64,000 nt of DNA from Misgurnus anguillicaudatus (taxonomy: Eukaryota; Chordata; Actinopteri; Cypriniformes; Cobitidae), in contig NC_073361.2 of assembly GCF_027580225.2 (NCBI RefSeq), positions 27,545,001-27,609,000 on the forward strand, in the 5' to 3' direction. Positions within the stretch are counted from its first letter, which is position 1; every line of letters starts with the position of its first letter. Both the position numbers and the translations under genes were made by a program. Positions 1 through 26,200 of the stretch are shown here, in pieces. The notes under the pieces were generated by a model. That model did not search any database, was not told the origin of the DNA, and saw only the letters and a list, made by a program, of their open reading frames with translations.

Positions 1-487
1 GGTGCACTGGAACAATCCTTCCTAAAATGCATTAAACTTTCGTTTACAAAGACGTGAAACTCACCGAGTGGTCAGGGGTGTTCACTGATATGCTCACACA
101 AAAATCGCGTTAAAAGATGCTTTCCAACAGCTGTTTTAGCATTCGTTGTTAACTTGTGGACCTATTTTTCCAAACGCCCCACACCCGTACATTCTTCCGC
201 TTAGAGCTTGAATAATAGACACTCCAGCCCAGTTGGTGGCGCTAATCCGCCATTGCCAGTTGCAAGAATACAAACAAAGTTCCCGGCGCGGAGTAATACC
301 GTAACTCACAGCACAACTAATACAAGTCAATGGAGTTGGCAAAAACTAAGATAAAACCTGTTGGAATGTGTATTTTGCAGCGATTTTTGTGTGAGCATAT
401 CAGTGAACACCCCTGACCACTCGTTGAGTTTCACGTCTTTGTAAACGAAAGTTTAATGCATTTTAGGAAGGATTGTTCCAGTGCACC
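1..487. mobile_element. Palindromic MITE with about 109-bp terminal inverted repeats
   Basis: Bases 1-109 return as the inverse complement at 379-487, with only a few mismatches (termini GGTGCACTGGAACAATCC and its complement). There is no coding capacity. The left target duplication is outside the window, so the superfamily is not assigned. Confidence 0.85.
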
Positions 488-654
488 ATTAAACCCATTG
501 TAAAGGTAGAAGCTGAAACACAAACACCCAAAAATTCTCTGGGCAGCCGCATATGTCGAAATTTCAGTCAAAACCGTTCTATTTCATCATAAACAATCTG
601 AAAACAGGGCTTTAAGTGTAAAATACCGAACTTGTCCTTTAATGGAGTTAAAAA

Positions 655-1390
655 TTCCGTTTCAACGGAGTTGCAAAGGACTCTACATGATCCTAAACGA
701 GACATAAGGGTCTTATCTAGCGAAACGATTGTCATTTTTGACAAGAAAAATTAAAAATATGCACTTTTAAATCACGACTTCTCGTCTATCTCAGGTCCTC
801 TGACGCGCCAGTGCGACCTCACGCAATAGGTCATCACGTCAAGAGGTCACGGATGACGTATTGAAACTACACCCCAGTGTTTCTAAGTGTTGAGAAAGAG
901 GACCGTTCTGACGTTGTTGTATGTTGAATTAAACTAATTAATGTCTTTGTGTCAGTTTATTGTTTAAAATGGTCTGCAAATGTGTGTTTCATATATGTAA
1001 CACGTGACCTTTTCATGGCATTACGCAATTACGTGACGTTGCGCTGGCGCGTCACAGGATCGGAGATAGACGACAATTTATGGTTTAAAAGTGCATATTT
1101 TTTATTTTTCTTGCCAAAAATGACAATTGTTTTGCTAGATAAGACCCTTATGCCTCATTTGGGATTGTAGAGTCCTTTGAAACTGCGTTGAAACTGCAAT
1201 TTTAAACTGCATTAAAACTGTTACGTGTTGGTGTCCATTAAAGTCCATTAAAATGAGAAAAATCCTGGAATGTTTTCCTCAAAAAACATAATTTCTTCTC
1301 GACTGAACAAAAAAAGACATCAACATTTTGGATGACATGGTGGTGAGTAAATTATCTGGATTTTTTTTAAGGAAATGGACTAATCCTTTA
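655..1390. mobile_element. Left-truncated copy of a 0.9-kb palindromic element
   Basis: Matches the full copy at 25051-25948 from the inner left arm (ATAAGGGTCTTATCTAGCG) to the right end (GACTAATCCTTTAA). The outer left inverted repeat is missing. It lies in the cubn intron after exon 17. Confidence 0.8.
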
Positions 1391-1450
1391 AGAGAGTTTG
1401 TTGATACCCAAAATAAAGTGATACCCAAAAATGAGATTTAGGTCTCTTAC

Positions 1451-16379
<14,929 letters not shown>

Positions 16380-16504
16380 GCTAAGAGAGCTCGTCCCAGG
16401 ACGCTCATCAGACACTATACTGGACCTTCAGACTCACTTCTGCCTAAAGCCCAACAGACCAGAGATGCACTTTGCCCCTGAACTGTCCTGCGTTTTCCTA
16501 AAAA

Positions 16505-16516
16505 CCCTTATAAAGG
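16505..16516 (-). promoter_or_regulatory. Possible TATA box of cubn
   Basis: Read on the minus strand, CTTTATAAGG lies about 130 bases upstream of the chosen cubn start codon, in the right orientation for a short 5'UTR. It is the only TATA-like site I see between cubn and the 3' end of trdmt1. Sequence resemblance only. Confidence 0.3.
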
Positions 16517-16739
16517 AAATGAAAACAGCAACAGGGCCTTTAACTCAGCTGTTTCCCTCTATTGAGTGATTGTCAGAGGCCGTCACATGTTTTTGGAGAT
16601 CAGTAACCAAAGTTAAAACTGTGAACCTGCTGATAAAGCTGTGAAACTCTGAATATAAACTTCACACCACATGCATTACAGTCTGTTGTTTACACAACTT
16701 TAATTGCTTTTGCATGTACGATCCTAGCTTTAAATACAA

Positions 16740-17060
16740 TACCAGTCAAATGTTTGAATAACCTCACTGATAAATTTGGTCACAATAAACTTGGAGTTGG
16801 AACTTTGTTTAATAATTTTAATGACAACGCGTATCTTAAAATAATAAAAAAAATGACCCTGCTGGTGAAAACCCAGCTAAAGTCATTTTTTTGTGATTTA
16901 CTGTTTTCTACACGATCATTCTGTGAAAACATAACTTTGATATCTTTAATATTAATTAAGGTCATGTCAAAGATTAAAATCAATGTGAAATCACTGATTA
17001 AAATCAAACTTTGATGCTCCAAATCTCATTAGCTTGAATTTTACAGGGTCACGCAAGAAT
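16740..17060. repeat. Interspersed repeat ending in CAGGGTCAC
   Basis: Contains TCATGTCAAAGATTAAAATC and ATCAAACTTTGATGCTCC. The same sequence is present in the opposite direction in vim intron 2 at about 31,330-31,530. Element type not identified. Confidence 0.55.
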
Positions 17061-17141
17061 AAGCAGGTGGATACAAATATTCTGCTGTAATTGTACTGTA
17101 TTTAATGTCATTATTAATAAATAGTGTCATACAAAAACAAC

Positions 17142-17147
17142 TTTATT
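17142..17147 (-). terminator. Polyadenylation signal, probably of trdmt1
   Basis: AATAAA on the minus strand, about 97 bases past the trdmt1 stop codon. It is the first good poly(A) hexamer downstream of the gene and precedes the cubn promoter region. Confidence 0.5.
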
Positions 17148-17243
17148 CAAATATATGTACAACCACGATATATATATATTTACATATACGTATAAAATGT
17201 CCCTTGTTTCAAGTTTCTTTCCACATGGCATTATGGCTCGATT

Positions 17244-20200
17244 TCATTTCCTCCACTGTTTGATTTTAAATGTTTCTGATGATACCATGAGTCGGATGAG
17301 ATTTGAAACCACATGGACGTTCAGGCTGTTGCCCAGTACACGGTACTGCTGCTTTACAGAAATGTGCTCGGGAAAGGCTGCAATACACAAAACAAGAATG
17401 TAAAATGTAAACTTTGAACATTTCAGACAGGTTGGCAATTGCATTGCTAAAATATACGCATTAGTGTAAAATCTTATATTTCTTGAGGCATGAATTAAAC
17501 TGAGTACACTGAAAGTGACCAAACACATAAACGTTTTTCCTATTTAAGACGAGTAGTTATACGAGCAAGTTTGGTGGTACAAAATAAAACGTAGCGCTTT
17601 TCTAAGCGGAACTATGTAAAAGAGGAACTATATTTTATGGCGTAATAGCACTTTTGGGAGTACTTTGACTCGCCTGAAAAGTCCGCTCCCCTTCTCCCTC
17701 TCATAATGGCAGAGGGAGGGTGTTACTCCCAAAAGTGCTATTATGCCATAAAATATAGTTCCTCTTTTAAATCCGCTTAGAAAAGCGCTACGTTTTATTT
17801 TGTACCACCAAACTTGCTCGTATAACTACTCGTCTTAAATAGGAAAAATGTTGATGTGTTTGGTCACTTCTAACTTTATCTCTGATTGGTACCATTAAAT
17901 GAATGGGGCTAAGCTAAATGCTATCGAAGTGTCGCAGCGCGCTCCAGCGCTTACGTGCACGCACACAGATGATAGAGGGATGTATCAACTCTTCTTAGTT
18001 AAGGTAATAACATAGTTTAATATTGAAAATGAGTAGACTATTCCTTAAATCTATACACACATAGGGAGAGGGGCAATTTGGCGTCTCCAATTCACCTACA
18101 TGTTTTTGGCCTATGGGAGGAAACCAGAGTACCTGGAGTAATCCCCCGCTGACACAGGGAGAACATGCAAACTCCACATAGAAAGCCCATCTGACATAGC
18201 TGGAGCTCGAAACTAGGCACTTTCTTGCTGTGAGGCAACAGTGCTACTGAGCCACCCCTGAATGTAAAAAAACTTCCAGCAGAAGCGAATGATGGGATGT
18301 TATTCATTAATGTTTCACACTCTGGTTGAAAGACAGATTGGACTTTAAAGCCTTTACATGTCACACTTATAAAAGGGTGTTTATTATACACTTGCATGCA
18401 TATACCAGTGCAGTGGATATATATTAAAGGGGACATTTCACAAGACTTTTGTAAAATAAATGTAAAATAAATCTTATTGGTATGTATGTGAAGTTTAGCT
18501 CAAAATATCATATAGATAATTTATTATAGCGTGTTAAGGGCTCTATCTTACACCCGGCGCAATGCAGCGCAATGCACGACGCAAGTGTCATTTGCTAGTT
18601 TCCACCCTGCACAATTATAATTTTCACGTTTAGCGCCACGTTGTTTAAATAGCAAATGCATTTGCGCCCCCTTTTGCGCCCATGGGCGTTCTGGTCTGAA
18701 AACGAGGTGTGCTCAGGCGCATTGCCATTTTTGAGGCAACTAAAATAGACTACGCCATTGACCAACAAAAACCTGGTCGACAAGTCTAAAGTCAATGGCG
18801 CAATATGTTTTTTTGTTATTTAAAGAGCACATTAGTAATATGCGCCTAAACGGGACGACAACGCGGGTTTGCTTATCACACACATAAAAACGCTTTTAAA
18901 TATGAAAGATTAAAGGATTGAATGTAAAAGATTATTATTGAGTCTCTTGGACATAAATGAGGACTAATTATGAGACGTTAGAAGGCGCAAAGAGTTGCTT
19001 CAACTGTAGCCTGGTAAGTAAATAAATGCTTTGCTTTAAACAAATGCATCTGTTTTTAAATGTTTTTTAAATGCTACCTCACGGATTTATTGTATATGAC
19101 GACTCTGTACCTGCGGATATGGTGAGATGAGAAACATTTTTAAGTAATGCTTAAAAAAAACTGACGCTGTCCAAGTGCTGAAAGGAGAGCCGATTGTAAA
19201 TTCTTTTTCTCCTGTTTGTTACAAATAAAGTATTTTTAGAGTACAAACCTTTTCTTACATACTTGTAAATTATTTTTTGATGATATTGGATAGCCATACA
19301 TTTAAAGCAACTAAAAGCCTGCTTTTTTACTTCCATGACTTAAAGAAAACGGGTTTTAAAGGTTTTAATCCAAAAAATAAAAATGTCAATACAAGTGAAA
19401 ACAACACAATTATTTAACATTAATCTTAAATTGGAGATCTTCTTCCTCCGCTTAGTTTTTCAGTTTACAAAGTCCGTCATCTAAATAGGGATTAGACATA
19501 GCGCCAGCACAACAGACTTTTAAAGGGGATGAGAGCTGAGATTCTCATTGGGTTATTGCACGTTACGCCCGAAATACTCCCATTTCTCATTAAAAAAATT
19601 GTACCAACACTTTTCGACCATGCGCTCGGCGCACAAGCCATTTTTCCCGTCGTTAAATTAGCAAAAGTGGATTCGGACACGCCCATTTAGACGTTGCGCT
19701 GTGCGCTTTAGACAATGCGCTTAGATCGTTAAAATAGGGCCCTAAAATTTCCACTTTGTAGGTGTGAGCAAAAATGTGCCGTTTTTGTGTGTGTCCTTTA
19801 AAATGCAAATGAGCTGATCTCTGCACTAAAGGCAGTGCTGTGGATAGTTGGATAGTGCAGATTAATGGGCAGTATTGTCCCCTTCTGACATCACAAGGGG
19901 TGCCAAATTTCATTGACCTATTTTTTCACATGCTTGCAGAGAATGGTTTACAAAAACAAACAAGGTTGATCTTTTTCACATTTTCTAGATTAAAGGTGTA
20001 GCAGAGGATTTTCTCGAATTGTAAAAAAGAACCGCCTTCTCCACTTTTAAAAAAAATGCAATTGCACTCCTGATTGACAACTAGGAGGACCAAAAGTCTT
20101 GATGATCCACCCGGAAAAAGAAAATCCTCCGCAATACCTTTAATAGAAGCACTGGGGACCCAATTATAGCACTTAAACATGGAAAAAGTCAGATTTTCAT

Positions 20201-23200
20201 AATATGTCTTCTTTAACGTTTTTTTTTTTTTTAAATAACTAATACCAATTTGGTTTCCTTCAAATTTACTTTAATTTATATGTGACCCTGTACCACAAAA
20301 CCAGTCTTTAGTTGCACAGGTATATGTAGCAATAGCCAACAATACATTGTATGGGTTAAAACTATAGATTTTTTTATATGCCAACCAAGGTAAAGATCAT
20401 GTTCTATGAAGATATTTTGCAAATTTCCTAAGATAAATATGTACAATAAGGACTTTATTTGGGCAACTTTAAAGGTGATTTTCCTCAATATTTAGATTTT
20501 TCTGCACACTCAGATTCCAGATTTTCAAGTAGTTGTATATCGACCAAATATTGTCCTATCCTAACAAACCATACCTCAGTGAAAAGCCTTTTTACATCAA
20601 CCTTTTAAGAGGATGTATAAATCTCAATAGCCTCTTTCACACAGTAATTCTGGTAAATTACCATGAATTTACCAGAATGGATTTACCAGTAAATACAAAA
20701 ATGTGCTGTTCACACATGCAGTGACGTTCCGTCTTTTTACCAGTAAGACATCATTCACACATCAGTATCAAAATACCGGTAAACTCGGAGAGAATGCGGA
20801 AGTTACCTGTGGCGCACGGCCGGCGAGCTCCGTCTGTGTCGTATTTGTAAACGGCGGGTTATGACTTAATATCCACGGTCCGTATTTTGTTGTTTTCACA
20901 TCTGTGGCAAGCGGTCGCGAAGTTGCTCGTGACCAAACAACATAGCGTTAGGCGGCGTCAAACGGATGCGCGTTTGCACATTAGGCTTCACAGATGGTGT
21001 GCTAAGGACGTCTGCAATTTGGCAATTAGATGGTAAGCTGTTTTAAACAACTTTGGTGAAGAAATGTGGATGTTAACTTCAGGTGTGCTCGACTTTTTAG
21101 CAACATGTGTGTGGAAACGTCCGTAAACAGTCTGGGGGAAACCGCGTCACCTGTATAAAAAACTTTCTGATTGGCCCGCCCGATCTGTCAGCGCGGTCTG
21201 ACGTCATCTAAATGCCGGTAATGCTATATTTTTTGTTCACACACAGCGCTTACCGGCAAATTACCGTTAATCTTACAACCTGTCTTACTGGTAAATTGGG
21301 AGCACTGATTTACCGGAAAGGTTCTGTTCACACATGACATCTTAACTGCAATTTACCAGTAAATTACCAGTAAAGACTGTATGTGTGAAAGGGACTATAG
21401 TCAAAAAATTGACCCTTATGACTGGTTTGTGGTCTAAGGCCACATATTGTTTGTCAATGTCTTTACGCTGTTGGTTTGTGAGCAGTGGCCGCCGGTAACT
21501 TATTTTTTAGAGGGCGCTTGATGCGAAGTTCGTCACAACATTTGTGTAGCCCGTCATGTGTGTGGTTCGTAATTTCAAAATATGTGTTCTGCGCGTTGAG
21601 TGAAGCTACATTTAAAAAAAAAGATTAGTAAAGTAAAATAAAATATTAAACTTTTGTTTAAATGTAGCTTAAATAGATTGATTGCAACCACTAACCTTAA
21701 AAAATTGATTAAATTCAATGAATCATTTTTTTCAGTGAAGGGTTATGATAAAAGAGACGCTTGTGTTTGCCAGATACTCGCATAATCTCATGCGTTATCA
21801 GAGTTCAGTGTTAAGGGAGTGTCTTGCGTGTATTTTGTGAACGTCTCTTTTATAATAAACGGTTTTGACGCGTGTGCAGCAGGCACTTATTTTGATGAAA
21901 CACGTGATGCACATCATTCACATGACGCAACAAACACATATTTTGAAAACACAAGCAACACACATGACACTCCGAACACATATTTTAAATTTGGATGAGC
22001 AGCCACGAGCCGCCACTGCTTGCGAGTACAAATTAAATGCGGCTAGCAGTATCTGATGATGTCTTACTGAAATCTGCAGGAAAGCCCATGAGGTTTGCGA
22101 TCTCTCTGGGTGTGAAGTATCTCAGCTTTAATCGGAGAAGCTGCTTTATTTTATCATCTTCAGAAAGCAGCTCCAGACTCTTGAACACGCTTTCTAACTC
22201 CACATCCACGCAGGACTGCAGGACCGAACCCGTCCCCTCCACATAGTGACCGTAACTACACAAAGACAACCAACAGTTATGATCATATCTGTTTATTACC
22301 ACACTGATATCAACTTTTATCATTATTTTTACCCTAATTGAAAGAGAAAAACTTTTATTTTGCTAGGGTTCACCCTATGATATCTATGATATCGTCATTC
22401 CTAGACATGGCTCAGTTGCTCTGTTGATGTTAGGCTATCTTAAGTTTTGTTTTAGCACCCATACAGTGAAAAGCCATATGCCTGATCAAAGTTAGGTAAA
22501 GATACTGTAAGCTATTTACCCTTTAGTAAAGCACACTGATCTTCTGCTACTGGGCTGAACTATATCCATCAGTACAGCGTATCTCAGCAAGGTTTTGGGC
22601 GGCAGAAGATATCGATCCATGTCCTCTTCCTCATGCAGGAAGTCCTGCAGCCTCCGGACCGTCTCCTGGCTGTCCTGGTTCCTCTTGCGTTCCAACTCTT
22701 GTGCCGTCTCCAGCTTAAATATGATTGGCCCAGAGCTTTTACTCTCAGACGGTGTAGGATGATTGTGTAAGGTGGCTGCCGATTCACTGGAGAGTGGTTT
22801 GGGGAAACCTTCCATAATCTGTTAACAGAAAAACTTGCATAAACATAAACTTGCGGAGTTGGACCTAATGTACATATAACACTGTATTGTTTTCAAGCTA
22901 AATTGAAAAAGCATGCACCTGTTCTGAAGTTTGAAATGAGAAGGAGGCTGGTTTTCTCTTAGCAATGAGAAAATATCTAAGCCTGGAGTTTGGTATCCCA
23001 AGCTATGGAGAAAAAATCATTGCAAAAACAAGAATGCAATATAAGCTCTTGTTTTAACATTTCACAGGAATTTTTTTAAGATGTAAAAAAAATCTTTGGT
23101 GTCCCCAGAGTATGTATGTGAAGTTTTAGCTCAAAAGATAATTTATTATAACAACATGTTAAAATTTCCACTTTATAGGTGTTAGCAAAAATGTGCCATT

Positions 23201-26200
23201 TTTGGGTGTGTCCTTTAAAACGCAAATGAGATGATGAAATTCAAAACACCGATTGCCATGATGGTGGTTTGTTTAAATTGAAAATTATTTTTTCCATTTT
23301 CTTTCTCTCTGAACTAAATGGCAGTGCCGTGGTTGGAAAGTGCAGATTTAGGGGCGGTATTATCCCCTTCTTACATCACAAGGGGAGCCAATTTTGAATT
23401 ATCTATTTTTTCATGTTCTTGCAGAGAACAGTTTACCAAAACTAAGTTACTGAGTTGATGTTTATCATGGGTTATAGGTTGATAGAAGCACTGGGGACCC
23501 AATTATAGTACTTGAACATGAAAAAAGTCAGATTTTCATAATATGTCTTCTTTAAGAGATGAAGAGTTTCAGGATGGAACTATTTTTGGTGCTTACATGT
23601 GTTGGTGTGATCAAAAACTCCTGAAAGCTGTAATCACACTGCCTCAAAGTGTTAAGCAAAGCATCCCTGCAATAGAAAGACATAAGAAACAAACTATCAT
23701 GCCTGTGTTAGCAGAACCCCCCACCCCAATAAAATGGGATATGACATTCTATTAAATTTGTCATTTTTACATGTAATGTGATATATTTAATAGTGAAATG
23801 TGACATTTAACCCTAAACAAAACCTTTAGGATGGTCTTAATAGGATTGGGCAATACTAAGAATTTAATGCCAATATCCATTGAATTTTTAAGACAGACAT
23901 TACATATTTGTCCTACGTCATCAGGCCATGTGTGATCCTGGATCACAAAACCAGTCATAAAAGTAAAAAATTAAAATTTTTTAATTGAGATTTATACATC
24001 ATCTGAATTAATAAATAATCATTCCATTGATGTGTGGTTTGTTAGGATAGGAGAATATTTGTCCAGGATACAACTAAGCTATATGAATATCTGGTTCTAA
24101 ATATTGAGAAAATCACCTTTAAAATTGTTCAAATGAAATTTTTAGCGACACATATTACTGATGATAAATACACTTTTATATATTTACAGTAGAACATATT
24201 CTAAATATCTTCATGAAACATGATCTTTACTTAATATCCTAATGCAGTGTTTCCCAATGGTGGTCCTCGAGGCCCCCCTCGAGGAGCCTGATAAGTTGAC
24301 TCAGATGTTTAAAATAAGGAGACATCTAAAACTTTCTGGGAGGGTGGCCTCGAGGACCAGGATTGGGAAACAATGTCCTAATGATTTTTGGCATAAAAGA
24401 AAAATCTATTATTTTGACCCATACAATGTATTGATGGATATTGCTACAAAAATACCCCTGCAACCTACTGCTGGTTTTGTGGTCAAACATGATATAATTA
24501 TAGTGTATATTACAAAAACAAATATATTTGGGGAAAATATGCACTGATGTTTTGTGCATACAATGGGATAATAATTTTGCATCATGCAACTCAGGTCAAT
24601 TTTGAGTGTTAATACCAACTGCTGGCATACGCCCTCATTGTCATCCTCCCTGCTAAAGATTCTTGTTAACAAAACCCATAGTGACAGCACCACAGAGACC
24701 AAGCCCAGGACCCCATTGGCTCGCAGCCAAGTAACCATAGCAATCTCCCTGCGTAAAAGACTCCCTAGTTACCTTGCAGCAGAGGTCTCAAAGCCCTTCA
24801 CATTCTCCAGAAGAACAAACTGTGGACGCTTGCTGAGCCTGCGGGGAAGAGGGGAGGTACATTCTTTCAAAAAAAAAGGATTCCCAAAAATGACTCTGAA
24901 AGAGCTTGAAAATAACACGACAGACGTGAGAAAAAGCTAACAGAGAAAGAGAGTGAGAGAGGAAGCAAGTCTTCATTGCTCATGAATAAATAATTACATG
25001 TGAAAATATAAAGTACATTTCCCAGAAATATGGCTTGTTTATGGGAAACTTAAAGGATTAGTCAATTTTCTTCAAAAAAATCCAGACAATTTACCCACCA
25101 CCATGTCATCCAAAATGTTGCTGTCTTTCTTTGTTCAGTCGAAAAGAAATGATGTTTTTTGAGGAAAATTTTCCTGGATTTTTCTCTTTTTAATGGACTT
25201 TAATGGACCCCAACACTTAACAGTTTTAATGCAGTTTAAAATAGCAGTTTCAAAGGACTCTAAACGATCTCAAACGAGGCATAAGGGTCTTATCTAGCGA
25301 AACAATTGTCATTTTTGGCAAGAAAAATAAAAAATATGCACTTTTAAACCACAACTTCGCGTCTTCCTCCGGTCGTGTGTGGCGCAAGCATGACCTCACG
25401 TAATACGTCATCACATCGAGAGGTCACGAATGACGTATGCGAAACTACACCCCAGTGTTTACGAGTGTGGAGAAAGAGGACCGTTCCGATGTTGTTGTAT
25501 GCCGAATGATACTAACTAATGTCTTTGTGTCAGTTTATTGTTTAAAATGGTCCGCAAATGTGCGTTTCATATATGTAACATGTGACCTTTCGACGTAATT
25601 ACGCAATTACGTGAGGTCGCGCTGGCGTGTTACACAGCCGGAGGAATAAGAGAATTTATGGTTTAAAAGTGCATATTTTTTATTTTTCTTGCCAAAAATG
25701 ACAATCGTTTCGCTAGATAAGACCCTTATGCCTTGTTTGGGATTGTTTAGAGTCCTTTGAAACTGCAATTTTGAACTGCATTGGGACTGTTAAGTGTTGG
25801 GGTCCATTAAAATAAGAAAAATCCTGGAATGTTTTCCTCGAAAAGCATAGTTTCTTCTCAACTGAACAAAAAAAGACATCCACATTTTGGGTGACATGGT
25901 GGTGAGTAAATTATCTGGATTTTTTTAAGAAAATTGACTAATCCTTTAAGTGAGAGTATTATGACCTATATATATAAATTATATATTAAAGAGAAATGTT
26001 ACAGTAATTTTAAGTGAAAATAACAGCTGGTACAGCATTACTGTAGATTCCTGGGAACACGCATACTGATAAAAAATGTATGGCTTGAATGCAATGTTAG
26101 TTGCTTTGGATAAAAGCGTCTACAAAATTCATAAATGCAATGTGATGAATAAAAATACCTTGGCAGAAGATCCAAGATATAGAGAAAACTCTTTGTTCTG

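Noticed and set aside
18595..19690. Frames inside the Harbinger-type element as its transposase or Myb-like gene
   Set aside because: They are short, overlap on one strand only and carry no DDE or Myb motif; the element is non-autonomous.
24584..24940. 118-codon plus-strand frame with Ser/Thr-rich text
   Set aside because: It is antisense to trdmt1 exon 5 and the frame next to it.
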